The notes below the pieces were generated by a model. It did no database searches and was not told where the DNA came from. It saw nothing but the letters and a program-made list of their open reading frames with translations. From contig CM050449.1 in assembly GCA_027563935.2 (NCBI GenBank), forward strand, positions 13,468,501 through 13,532,500: DNA of 64,000 bases, written 5' to 3'. The position numbers and the translations under genes are program-made. This stretch comes from Costus lasius (Eukaryota > Streptophyta > Magnoliopsida > Zingiberales > Costaceae). How positions within the stretch are numbered: position 1 is the stretch's first letter; every line of letters starts with the position of its first letter. Of the stretch, positions 10,969 through 21,798 are shown one piece after another.

Positions 10969-12109
10969 AAATGGATCTCCTTCTCTCGAAGCGCAATCCG
11001 ACAGTAAACAACTTAAGGCGATCTTTCCTATGGTACGGGTTACCTTCTCTCGAAGCGTAATCCGGTGTCTAGCATAAGCTAATTTCCTACTCTCGTAGCA
11101 AAATTAACCTAAGAGACCCATTAAGCTCTATGAAATATCGTAAATCCTCGAGTGACGTCGAACGACTCTCGTAATTCGAGTTACAAGTTTAAATGAGAAC
11201 GATCGAGTGTTATGTTTCACCTCTCAGTTCATCTCGTTACACTTAACACATACAAAATGTTTGGCCAAAACATAAATACACAATAAACATAACTCATTTA
11301 AATAAGTCAATTTACTAAAAGCTATCACTGAGATTCAATAAAATGTTTTACATGAGGAAATGTGTTCAACGGGCTACGCCCGAGTCCCGAACTAGGGTTT
11401 TACTCTAGAACATGCATCGTTTAACAATTAAAACCCACGAAAATGTATACAAAAAGAAGGAAAATTATAGATCTTAGGTAGGAGACGATAGATCTTTGGT
11501 CTTCTCTCGATAGCCCCAAAGAAATCCTTCGAATCGAGCCCTTGAATGAGTAAAATCGGCCCTTTTCGCCCTAAGTCGCCTCTCTCCAAAGTTCAACCCC
11601 CAAAACCACTCCAAAAATCCTATTTTATAATTCTATCTCTTCCTTGGGCAGTTAGGAGGTTTCCCTCCAAATTTCAGCCAATTCCGAGTTCGGAATCATT
11701 CAAATCGGGCGAAAAATTGTCGAAAGGTCGATCTGCGCGGAAGCTGTCACGGCCGTGCTTCTAGACACACCCTGGCCATGTCTGGCTCGCAGAATGCAGA
11801 TTCTGACGCCGCAATGAACACGACCGTGCTCATAGGCACGGGCAGGCCGTGTTCTCCATAGAAAACTCCAAAAACTCTGAAATTGTGCCTGTAACTTCGC
11901 CGAACTATGATCAATCTTTTCATAACATAAAATCTTCAATATTCTTCACGAAAATATAGAGAAATGACCTGCATTTCAAAAATAAACGAAAAAGAGTGAA
12001 GATTCCATACTTTACAAGAACAGATATCAAAATTTGACATAAAATAGAACTTAAGCCTATAATCATGGTATAAATAAGATTCTAAATCCTATAAAAATAA
12101 CACCTATCA
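10969..12109 (-). repeat. Truncated 5' LTR of nested minus-strand retrotransposon
   Basis: This is nearly identical to about 3616-4754 and ends at the same terminal CACCTATCA next to the duplication GGTTC (12110-12114). The part corresponding to 3354-3615, and with it the primer-binding site, is missing at the join with the plus-strand segment. Confidence 0.8.
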
Positions 12110-12221
12110 GGTTCTTAATTTCTTTCTTCAGAATTTGATTTTGCTTCCTTCTTGTCCTGAAGGTGCGCTCGATCTCTGGATCAATGTCAAAGAATGTACC
12201 TGCCCTAGAACTTCTTCGCAT
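12110..12221 (-). pseudogene. Athila gag N-terminus
   Basis: Minus-strand ATG at 12219-12221 opens a frame beginning MRRSSRAGTFFDIDPEIER and continuing with a basic TRRKQN segment, which I recognise as the start of Athila-type gag. It stops at the insertion point, 37 codons in. The continuation is at 3353 and below. The spacing from the primer-binding site (about 140 bp) is normal for a gag start. Confidence 0.75.
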
Positions 12222-12358
12222 AAAATGGTCAGTCAAAATTATAAAGTTCTAAGATAGCAAGTAAATAAAAAGAAAAAGAAAATAGCAGTGGAGTAAGAAA
12301 AATCTAACCTAAGGCCTAATCTACCAATTCTCGGAAGTATACTAATATCAACCGTTGC

Positions 12359-12376
12359 TCCCCGGCAACGGCGCCA
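12359..12376 (-). other. Primer-binding site for tRNA-Asp
   Basis: The plus strand reads TCCCCGGCAACGGCGCCA, which is the 3' end of plant tRNA-Asp including CCA. The minus-strand element therefore has a perfect 18-base primer site six bases inside its LTR. Confidence 0.9.
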
Positions 12377-12382
12377 AAAACT

Positions 12383-13888
12383 TGACATGCTCCGCAAGTG
12401 CATGGATATGTCGAAGTAATATAAAAGATGTCGAATCCCACAGGGAACAAGGTTGAGTACTAGAAAGTCAGAGTCCTAATAGCTAGGCGAATCGAAACGT
12501 GGGTTTTTGAACACGGAAATTGAAAACAAACAAGTGCAATTATTTCGGTAGAGAAAAGATATAAGAGAGAATTCAGGGCTATGACTTCCACCACGATGAT
12601 AATCTTAATCGCACAAGAAAGATATTAGTTATTTAGTTTATTAGTTTTGCATAAGGAGTCTAACCCTAGGGTACAAGGTGCCCTCTCTCGAGTGATACAC
12701 CCCGGTGTTTATTTTAGATCGACCTCCTACTCTCGCGGTGGATCGTTCTAAGACGAACCCAATGAGTTCTATGGTAGACTATGAAATCCTCGAGCAAAGA
12801 CCAAGCACTCTCGTGTCGAGGTCTCGCAAGTTTTACTCAGAGGTTCGACCCTTACGATTCTTCTCTCGATATGAATCGTAACGGCTAACACGCGAAATCA
12901 CTAGGCCAAGGTAAAACCACGAAATAAATACGTCAATGTAAAATATGCTCACAATTCATACCAAACAACATAAATAGATACAAAGTTTGCAATTAAAATC
13001 ATTAAAGGGTTTCTACCAAACCCCGAAATAGGGTTTACGCTACAATCGTCATTGAAACGCTCAAAATCACTCTTTTAATGAAATGAAAAATATAAGAAAA
13101 CGAAGCTAAGGGGAAGGAGATGATGAACCGAAGGAATCCTGAAGAAATCGTGATGATCGTGTGTCTCAATCTCCGAAAATCTCCAAAAGTCGCATCTGTC
13201 GCCGTGTTCTTCCTCCCGCGCCGCTTCTTCGCATGAATGCTCGATGTTTAGGGCAACAAAATTGGGGCTTTTATATTCCATCTGTTCGCCTCTGAAAGAG
13301 CTTTCCATAGACACCTCACTTGCCAAATTTGGACTTCAAACGAGTGAGAAATCAAGGAAAAACCGAGTGGAACTTGGTCTCGTGCGTGACTGGGTTGAAA
13401 TCACGGGTGAATCCCGCCGGGTTCACCTGCCCGTGATTCCTTCTGTGAGTTTAGGCGAATAGAAGCGCGGTGCACCCCGTGGGGTTCACCCAGCCGTGCT
13501 TCTCCTTGGACTGGTTTCGGCCTTCAGGAAATCCGGTGAACCCGGTGGGGTTCACCTGGCCGTGATTCTCACTGTGAAGTTCTTGCAGCCTGGCGAAAGA
13601 TCTGGTGAACCCCATGGGGTTCACCTGGCCGTATTTTTCAGGCTAACTCCGTTTAAGCCCAAATTTGACATGTGACATTGTCTTCATACAAGAAATCTTT
13701 CCATAGCCTTAGAATCTTCAAAATATGTCAAAAAGGGCGTTTTTACCTGAAATTCCATAAAAGTGCCAAAAAGTGAAGATTCCGAAGATATCAAGTAATT
13801 TAGCCTAAAAAGGGCATGAAAATATTAAAATAAGCCTAGAATTAGCATGAAATGTCCATGAAAATTACTACTAAAATGCAAGGCATCA
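12383..13888 (-). repeat. 5' LTR (about 1.5 kb) of the host Athila element
   Basis: On the minus strand it starts TGATGCCTTGC and ends CATGTCA, directly before the tRNA-Asp primer site. Between 13406 and 13633 it has four units about 65 bp apart, each built around a near-palindrome of the type GGTGAACCCCATGGGGTTCACC followed by TGGCCGTG. The other LTR is outside the window. Confidence 0.85.
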
Positions 13889-14380
13889 CATATCGTTTAG
13901 TTATTCAACTAGTTGGCTTTCTGTAGTCAAATCAGTCGGTGTCGCATTCTTGTCTAGAGATTTAATCATCCAGCTTTACTTTGAAATCGTTCATTCTCTT
14001 CTTCTTTAAAACAGTCTCAGATGATGTTAAACGAGAAGCTGTTACGAACTCAGCCAATACTCACAGAAGGAGATGGACATGCATATTGGAATCTTGAAGG
14101 CTGCAGTAGTAATTCAAAGATTATTCATTCAAGGTTTCTCTTCTTGGAAGTATTTCAATTGCGTTATGGTTTTTTGTCATTGCCGAATAGAATTAACATG
14201 TTCATGCCTTTTGAAGATACAGAAAGTTGGGATTGTAATTATAATATCTTAGTTTAGTTTTATATTAGATTATATAGTATATAAAATTTAGTAAATTTGT
14301 TATTGTTATTAGGTTAAATATTTTAATAAATTAACATTTTATTCCCGCATATAAATTCAAGTTACCCGAGGTCATATGTG
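13889..14380. other. Unassigned sequence between Athila LTR and RPL26 promoter
   Basis: AT-rich DNA. A plus-strand frame of 78 codons (14021-14257) matches nothing I recognise. No repeat ends or splice pattern were seen. Confidence 0.4.
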
Positions 14381-14449
14381 TAGCCCATTCCTACCGAGCG
14401 CCTCGCCCTGATGGAAACCCTAATTCGCATTTCCTACGCCGGCCGCCAT
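14381..14449 (+). promoter_or_regulatory. RPL26: RPL26 promoter/5' leader with site II and telo-box
   Basis: A site II element (AGCCCA at 14382-14387, TGGGCT on the other strand) and a telo-box (AAACCCTAA at 14415-14423) lie just before GGCCGCCAT. This pair is well known in plant ribosomal protein and cell-division promoters. Directly afterwards the Mutator-like element begins, and the RPL26 coding start is found only on its far side (21782). The first G of the inserted element restores an ATG here, giving a ten-codon frame into the TIR. Confidence 0.7.
14441..14449. repeat. 9-bp target-site duplication GGCCGCCAT, left copy
   Basis: Identical to 21775-21783. Nine-base duplications are characteristic of the Mutator superfamily. 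The sequence contains the AT of the RPL26 start codon. Confidence 0.9.
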
Positions 14450-14643
14450 GAAGAAATGGCCTAACCTGGGTACCCAGTAGCATTTTTTAAGCTGGGTACC
14501 CTAATCACCGTCCGATCTAAATTCTGATCGACACAGATCTCGATGCCAACTTTCCCGTTAGCTGCCCCGTTACCGCCGCTTGTGTAACCCGGGTTAAGGT
14601 TTTTTACTGTTTCTTTTTCATTTCCCCCCAAAAGCACGTGGTT
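14450..14643 (+). repeat. MULE left terminal inverted repeat
   Basis: Matches the reverse complement of 21557-21774 over about 190 bp with scattered substitutions and one C-run expansion in the right copy (21587-21600). It ends near 'AAAAGCACGTG'. A minus-strand frame crosses it (14757-14461), and the same short peptide end can be read in the right TIR, but nothing supports it as a gene. Confidence 0.85.
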
Positions 14644-14934
14644 AAAACTCTTTCTCGACTGTGACATCCACTTTATGTTTTCCAGCAATTCGTGTCTCTC
14701 TCCGGCGAAACTCTTTAAGCTTCCATCTCTGGCGAGTTTGCTATACACTTCCGACATTCATCTCTGGTCACTTCATCTCCGACTAACAACCAAGCAGTAG
14801 GTAAAGATTTGTCAAAAACTACATACGTTTATGACTGATGCATATAGACAAGTATCGTTGATGTATAGTTTACATTTTCATTGACGAAATAGACCAAATG
14901 TCTTTATACACTAACTGTGTTTATGCACCAAATA

Positions 14935-16560
14935 GGTTGATGCACATAAACATTAGGGTTGATGAACTGAGTTTACTCTGCGTTGATGTGCATAGATTTT
15001 AATCATTGAATTTAATATTTTCCTAGTCCATGCTCATTGATACACATATTAATTACCTAGATACAATTAAATTTGACATGTTATAGATTAAATTAGGGTT
15101 GAGACACAAGTATTTTGGGTTGATGCACATAAACATTAGGGTTGATGAACTGAGTTTACTTTGCATTGATGTACATAGAATTTAATCATTATATTTGATA
15201 TTTTCCTACTTCATACTCATTGATACACATATAAATTACCTAGATACAATTAAATTTGACATGTTAGAGATTAAATTAGGGTTGAGACACAAGCATTTTG
15301 GGTTGATGCACATAAACATTAGGGTTGATGAACTGAGTTTACTTTGCGTTGATGTGCATAGAATTTAATCATTATATTTGATATTTTCCTACTCCATACT
15401 CATTGATACACATATAAATTACCTAGATACAATTAAATTTGACATGTTAGAGATTAAATTAGGGTTGAGACACAAGCATTTTGGGTTGATGCACATCAAC
15501 ATTAGGGTTGATGAACTGAGTTTACTTTGCGTTGATATGCATAGAATTTAATCATTATATTTGATATTTTTCTACTCCATACTCATTGATACACATATAA
15601 ATTACCTAGATACAATTAAATTTAACATCTTAGAGATTAAATTAAGGTTGAGACACAAGTATTTTGGGTTGATGCACATAAAATTAGGGTTGATGAACTG
15701 AGTTTACTTTGCGTTGATGTGCATAGAATTTAATGATTATATTTGATATTTTCCTACTCCATACTCATTGATACACATATAAATTACCTAGATACAATTA
15801 AATTTGACATGTTAGAGATTAAATTAGGGTTGAGACATAAGCATTTTGGGTTGATGCACAATTAAATTAGGGTTGATGCACTAACCTTATTCTGCGTTGA
15901 TGCCTATAGAATGAATTTATTGATTTGGATATTTTCCTAATTCGTACTCATTCATACACATATGAATGACCTATATACAATTAAATTTGACATGTTAGAG
16001 ATTAAATTAGGGTTGAGACACAAGCATTTTGGGTTGATGCACATAAACATTAGAGTTGATGCACTGACCTTATTCTGTGTTGATGCCCATAGAATGAATT
16101 TATTGATTTGGATATTTTCCTAGTTCATACTTATTCATACACATATGAATGACCTATATACAATTAAATTTGACATGTTAGAGATTAAATTAGGGTTGAG
16201 ACACAAGCAATTTAGGTTGATGCACATAAACATTAGGGTTGATGAACTGAGTTTACTCTGCGTTGATGTGCATAGAATTTAATCATTGAATTTGTTATTT
16301 TCCTAGTTCATACTCATTGATACACATATAAATTACCTAGATACAATTAAATTTGATATGTTAGAGATTAAATTAGGGATGAGACACAAGCATTTGGGTT
16401 GATGCACATAAACATTAGGGTTGATGAACTGAGTTTACTCTGCGTTGATGTGCATATAAATTATTCATTGAATTTGATATGTTCCTAGTTCATACTTATT
16501 TTTGAGACAGAGATATGTTGGGTTGATACACATATAAATTAGCGTAGAGTTTGCTTTGCC
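14935..16560 (+). repeat. Left subterminal tandem array, about nine 183-bp units
   Basis: Landmark GGTTGATGCACAT occurs at 14935, 15118, 15301, 15484, 15667, 15849, 16032, 16215 and 16397, a period of 182-183 bp. Each unit also has GTTGATGAACTGAG and GTTGATGTGCAT-like boxes. The array lies between the left TIR and the transposase gene, so it includes that gene's presumptive promoter. Confidence 0.9.
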
Positions 16561-16607
16561 TTGACATACAATTTTTCACCATTGACATACAATTGTATAA
16601 CTGTATT

Positions 16608-19195
16608 ATGGGGTCAAATGATAAATCTTGTGAGGAAGACGATGCATGTGCATCCACAAGAGGTGGAGAAACTGAATCTTCATCTGTTGTTCCAACTGTT
16701 GGTATGGTTTTTAATAGTGAAGATGCAGCATATGATTTTTACAATGAGCATGCGAAAAGATGAGGATTTAGTATAAAATAATTGTACCTAAAACGTAGAA
16801 AAGATGGTTCATTGAAGTATCGGACATTTTCTTGTAGCAAACAAGGTTTGAAAAAAACTCACCCCACACATGAGACTAAGAAACCACAAGTTGGGACAAG
16901 AACAAACTGTATGGCCCGGGTGGATTTTAAAATTTCAATCAATAATGTTTGGACAATATCCAAAGTGCAGATCAACCATAACCATCCAATGACTAGTCCA
17001 AATAAGGTCAATCAGCTTAGATCACATAGAAAAATCCAACCATTCCAACGTTCTCTTATAGACCAAATGACTGCATCTGGTATGAAGGCTCATAATATTC
17101 ATAATTATTTTCAGTCCGGGGCAGGTAATATGGATGTTGGTTTCATAAGAGATGATAGTACAAATTATATTCAAAAACAGAGACAGAAAAGATTGGATGG
17201 GCTGGAAAAGAAGGGTATTTTGAATTATCTAACGGAGAGGCGAGCTAAAGATCCTTCTTTCTTTTCTGCTATTGAAGTTCATAGTTCAGGCGAGATTGCA
17301 AATTTTTTTTGGGCTGATGGTAGATCAATCGTCGATTATGCTTATTTTGGTGATGTTATTTCTTTTGACACCACATTTCAAACAAATGAGTATGATATGT
17401 CGTTTGCTCCAATCGTTGGTGTGAATCAGCACAAGCAGACAATTATTTTTGGTGCTGCATTATTATATGATAAGACAGCTGAATCATTTATTTGGCTGTT
17501 TGAAACCTTTTTGAAAGTAATGTCTGGCCGGCATCCTGTGGCCATTTTTACAGATCAATCGGCAGCAATATCAAAGGCAATTGAGATTGTAATGCCAAAT
17601 ACAGCACACCGTCTGTGTTTATGGCATCTTTTTAATAATGCAATAACACATCTAAGCCATGAGATTCACAGTAGTGCTGGATTTCTTCAAGATTTGAGAC
17701 ATGTGGTGTATGAAAGGTGTAACATAGATAGATTTGAGGTACTATGGACTAGTCTAGTAAATAAGTACCAACTTAGTGAAAATAATTGGATACAGAATTT
17801 TTACAAAATACGTACAAAGTGGGTTGCATGCTATCGTGCGCAGACATTTTGTGTAGGTATCAGCACATCACAACGAAGTGAGAGTATAAATGGTCATTTT
17901 AAACAATTCTTCAAGAAAAAATTGTCCCTGTTTGAATTTGTAGAACAATATGATAAGGCAGTCACATTCTTTCGTGAGAAAGAATTAAAAGAAGATTTCA
18001 GGAGTAGAAACAGCACACCAGTAAATGCCTTCTGTAACATGCTAAGAGAAGCATCTTCGGTATACAGCATAGTTATGTACAAAGAGTTTGAGGAAGAGTT
18101 TAAGATGAGCCTTGATTCTCGTATTACATTCATGACATCTGATTCTGATGTTGGCAGTTTGACATTCAAGGTAATTCTACAAAATAATGGTAGAGATGAG
18201 ATTGTGATGTACAACCCTTCTTCTCTGACTGTCAAACTGCACATGTAAACTCTATGAATTGAATGGAATTTTATGTGGTCATTGTATAAAAGTTCTTGCA
18301 ATGAAGAATGTGAATTCAATACTACACCATTATATATTACATAGGTGGACAAAGTATGCTAGACAAGGTCACGGTTGTCATACAGTTCCACCTATCAGGG
18401 AAGGTCATGGAAAAGAGGGTTTGACATCTATATATAACCGAGTTTGTCAAAAGCAATTTTGTATGTCAACAAAGAGCATGCATTGTAGAAAAGCGCTTGA
18501 AATGATAGAAGTTGCAACTAATCAGCTAAGTATACAAGTTGATCAATTATTGCGCACCGAGCCTCTAATTGTTGACTCACAATTTGAAAACAATGAAATT
18601 AGTGAAGCTCAAATACTTGAGGAGCCGATTATCACCATAAAGCCCCCTATTACCAAAAAAGGACCAAAGGAGAAACGCAAGAAGGGTCTTCTAGAGAGAA
18701 TTAGAAAGAACAAAAAAACCACAAGTGGGAGTTCTAGCACACCTTTGAGTAATTTAAATCCAGTTCATGCATTCAATTCAACTTCTATGTATGCAAATAC
18801 ACAGGTAATAGTTATCTTTGAAGTAGTTATAAATATCATTGATATACTCATATTGATTTGTACAATTGATAGGTCCCTCAACCTTCCACAATGTACACTC
18901 CTGGAGACACACACCCTGCTCTTCCGATTTCTATTTTTTCATATGTACAGTTGGACGCACAACGCACTCCTAATGATACACCACCAGTGTTTTCATATAG
19001 TCAAATGATGATGGGAAATACCTCGACATATGTAAGATACTTCACTTCACATTATCATATGTTTAATTTTTTGGAAAAATGTGTGATAGCAGCCTATACT
19101 AATTAATTTTAATTCATCTCCAGTTTTCAGACGAAGCATCACAGGTTGCTCAGCCACAACTATCATCGCAGGAAAATGAGCCATCTATTGAGTGA
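16608..19195 (+). pseudogene. FAR1/FRS-type MULE transposase gene, decayed
   Basis: ATG 16608 opens an acidic N-terminus followed by a FAR1 DNA-binding domain (VFNSEDAAYDFYNEHAKR, CMARVDFKI, HNHPM). A MULE transposase core follows, with Asp in SFDTTF and FTDQSA and Glu in SQRSESIN as likely DDE residues. The SWIM zinc finger CxC...CxH is at about 18228-18290. Defects: TGA 16761-16763 and TAA 16779-16781 in the FAR1 domain, and a frameshift near 18230 inside the SWIM finger. After that, two probable introns (18805-18872 and 19032-19133, GT...AG) precede a short tail ending at TGA 19193-19195. The tail resembles that of FRS proteins. Location inside TIRs shows it is element-borne rather than a domesticated FRS gene. 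Confidence 0.85.
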
Positions 19196-19199
19196 TAAA

Positions 19200-20190
19200 T
19201 ATTCTAAATATATAGCGTTGATGTGCATGTGTATATAGCGAACATGTACTGTATAAATATATTTGATGTACATGTTTTTATATGTATTAGCGTTGATGTG
19301 CATGTGTATAAATGTCACAGGTTGCTAATAAATTCAAATGTGTTGATGTGCTAGTGTAAATGGGTTGATGTGCATGTGTATATGGGTTGATGTGCATGTG
19401 TATAAATGTCACAGGTTGCTAATAAATTCAAATTGGTTGATGTGCATGTGTATTAGCGTTGATGTGCATGTGTATAAATGGGTTGATGTGCATGTGTATA
19501 AATGTCACTTGTTGCTAATAAATTCAAATGGGTTGATGTGCATGGGTAAATGAGTTGATGTGCATGTGTAAATGAGTTGATGTGCAGGTGTAAATGAGTT
19601 GATGTGCTAGTGTAAATGGGTTGATGTGCATGTGTATAAATGTCACCTGTTGCTAATAAATTTAAATGGGTTGATGTGCATGTGTATTAGCGTTGATGTG
19701 CATGTGTATAAATGGGTTGATGTGCATGTGTATAAATGTCACATGTTGCTAATAAATTCAAATGGGTTGATGTGCATGTGTATTAGTGTTGATGTGCATA
19801 TGTATAAATGGGTTGATGTGCATGTGTATAAATGTCACCTGTTGCTAATAAATTCAAATGGGTTGATGTGATAGTGTAAATGAGTTGATGTTCATGTGTA
19901 AATGAGTTGATGTGCTAGTGTAAATGGCTTGATGTGATGTAAATGGGTTGATATGCATGTGTATAAATGTCACTTGTTGCTAATAAATTCAAATGGATTG
20001 ATGTACATGTGTATTAGCGTTGATGTGCATGTGTATAAATGGCTTAATGTGCATGTGTATAAATGTCACCTGTTGCTAATAAATTCAAATGAGTTGATAT
20101 GCTAGTGTAAATGAGTTGATGTGCAGGTGTAAATGGGTTGATGTGCATGTGTATAAATGTCACCTATTGCTAATAAATTCAAAATCTTTC
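19200..20190 (+). repeat. Short-unit tandem array downstream of the transposase
   Basis: Alternating boxes GTTGATGTGCATGTGTA and CACCTGTTGCTAATAAATTC repeat irregularly. The second box occurs near 19316, 19409, 19504, 19645, 19739, 19838, 19970, 20066 and 20160 (spacing about 93-141 bp). It starts just after the transposase stop, so it could be partly in its 3' UTR. The GTTGATGTGCAT core is shared with the end arrays. Confidence 0.85.
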
Positions 20191-20599
20191 ATACAATCAT
20201 TCTACACTCCTGGAAATGGGTTGAATGTAAATGTGTACATCAACGCTATTTGTATAGCACATCAACCCATTTCCATGAACATCAATGTATTCACTTTCTA
20301 ATACATACAAAAGAAATCATTTTTGAAATTAGTGATCAATGTATTCATGTATTTACTTTCTAATACATAAATATGTACAACATGTATGATACATACAAAT
20401 TAGCGTTGATGCACAGTATATTCACTTTCTAAATTGACGTGCTACATACATTTGATAACAACTCCCCGAGATGTAGGCAAATGTGAGATATTTTCTTTGC
20501 TTCACATATTTTTTACCACGGTTGTGAAGTAAAAAAAGCATATGTGTCAATCACCTACAATGAATATGTAAATGTGTTAGGAAAATTACAAATATGCAG

Positions 20600-21130
20600 A
20601 TGTGCATCAACCCAAAATATTTGAGTCTCAACCCTAATTTAATCTCTAACATGTCAAAAATAATTGTATCTAGGTAATTTCTATGTGTATGAATGAGTAT
20701 GAACTAGAAAAATATCACAATCAATAATTAATTTCTATGCACATCAACGCTGCATAAACTCAGTTCATCAACCCTAATGTGTATGTGCATCAACCCAAAA
20801 CGTTTGTGTCTCAACCCTAATTTAATCTCTAACATGTCAAAATCAATGATCAATTTCTATGCACATCAACGCAGAGAAAACTTAGTTCATCAACCCTAAT
20901 GTTTATGTGCATTAACCCAAAATGTTTGAGTCTCAACCCTAATTTAATCTCTAACATGTCAAAAATAATTGTATCTAGGTAATTTCTATGTGTATGAAAG
21001 AGTATGAACTAGGAAAATATCAAAATCAATGATTAATTTCTATGCACATCAACGCTGCGTAAACTCAGTTCATCAACCCTAATGTGTATGTGCATCAACC
21101 CTAAACTTTCTATGCACTAATTTAATTTCT
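20600..21130 (-). repeat. Right subterminal array, inverse orientation, about three units
   Basis: The units are the reverse complement of those in 14935-16560 (landmark TGCATCAACCC near 20603, 20787, 20910 and 21090). One spacing is shortened to about 122 bp. Placement next to the right TIR makes the two arrays a subterminal inverted pair. Confidence 0.85.
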
Positions 21131-21196
21131 ACCAGGCAAAATTTAACCCTATCACAAGCATTTTCGTGTATAAATGATAGTTTACCTGTTTCGCAG

Positions 21197-21316
21197 TTAA
21201 CTGAAGATTACTCGAGAGCAGACTCTCCTCTTCCTCGGAGGCGACGCAAGCTTTACAATGAGTATGTTAGAAAGAAGAAAATAATGTTACAAAAAGGCGA
21301 CAGTGAAGAAGCTTGA
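21197..21316 (+). other. Possible basic terminal exon inside the MULE
   Basis: A splice-acceptor-like TTTCGCAG precedes an open stretch of 39 codons ending in TGA 21314-21316. It encodes an acidic start and then two basic clusters (PRRRRK, RKKK) that look like a nuclear-localisation tail. It could be a last exon of an alternative transposase transcript or a leftover of a second element gene. No known domain was recognised. Confidence 0.3.
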
Positions 21317-21556
21317 ACTCTAAGATTTGTGTCGAAGACAACATAGAGGATTCCAATATACCTAAACAACGAAGAACAAAGAAAATGCGCAGCTCACCTG
21401 CTTTAATCTATTGCCAGGGAGTGAGTCGGAGAACAAAGCACGACTTCTCGCAAGACACGAGATTCGAAATCGCCGGAGAGCTAGCGCGGTTGGTAACGGA
21501 GGATGGTGGAAATGAAAACGGGGCATAGTAAAAATTCTTTCGGGTAGGGTAATTAG

Positions 21557-21774
21557 GGTTTAACACGTGCTTTTGGGGGAAGAAATGGGGGGGGGGGGGG
21601 AAATGAAAACGGCACAATAAAAAACTTTAACCTGGTTTACACAAGCGGCGATAATGGAGCAGCTAACGAGAAAGTTGATATCGAGATCCGTGTCAACCAG
21701 AATTTAGATCGGACGATGATTAGAGTACTCAGCTTAAAAAATGCTACTGGATACCCAGGTTAAGCCATTTCTTC
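21557..21774 (-). repeat. MULE right terminal inverted repeat
   Basis: Counterpart of 14450-14643. It ends ...CCATTTCTTC at 21774, directly before the duplication GGCCGCCAT (21775-21783), which also contains the first two bases of the RPL26 start codon. Confidence 0.85.
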
Positions 21775-21798
21775 GGCCGCCATGAAGTACAACCCTCG

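Larger units (their letters stand above)
1..13888 (-). mobile_element. Athila-type Ty3/gypsy retrotransposon, split by nested elements, 3' end outside window
   Basis: Minus-strand order is 5' LTR (12383-13888), primer-binding site for tRNA-Asp (12359-12376), gag start (12221-12110), a foreign cluster (12109-3354), rest of gag (3353-2300), protease (2117-933) and reverse transcriptase (932-1, cut by the window edge). The 5-bp duplication GGTTC at 3349-3353 and 12110-12114 shows that the cluster inserted into this element's gag. The large LTR, the tRNA-Asp site and the DLGAS-type protease fit the Athila/Tat branch of Ty3/gypsy. The second LTR must lie left of the window. Upstream of the 5' LTR the bases are CATAT (13889-13893), one half of an expected target duplication whose partner is not visible. 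Confidence 0.85.
14450..21774 (+). mobile_element. FAR1-type Mutator-like element (MULE), 7325 bp
   Basis: Both ends carry an inverted repeat beginning GAAGAAATGGC[C/T]TAACCTGGG and extending roughly 190-220 bp (about 14450-14643 and 21557-21774). A perfect 9-bp duplication flanks the element. Inside are, in order: a left array of about 183-bp units (14935-16560), a transposase-like FAR1/FRS gene (16608-19195), a short-unit array (19200-20190), and a right array with the left-array unit in inverse orientation (about 20600-21130). TIRs, duplication and transposase together fix this as a FAR1-class MULE of the kind represented by maize Jittery. Confidence 0.9.

Noticed and set aside
14461..14757. 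98-codon minus-strand frame in the MULE left TIR
   Set aside because: Part of its peptide is also readable in the right TIR, as expected for an inverted repeat; no independent sign of coding.
14935..16560. Centromeric-type satellite, because of the 183-bp period
   Set aside because: Only about nine units, bounded by a transposon TIR, with inverse copies at the other end of the same element.
16608..19195. Host FAR1/FRS regulatory gene
   Set aside because: It lies between perfect MULE ends with a 9-bp duplication and has lost its frame, so an element-borne transposase is the better reading.
14935..20190. Regular repeats considered as a CRISPR array
   Set aside because: Units are 93-183 bp, A/T-rich, without short repeat/unique spacer structure, and lie inside a plant transposon.
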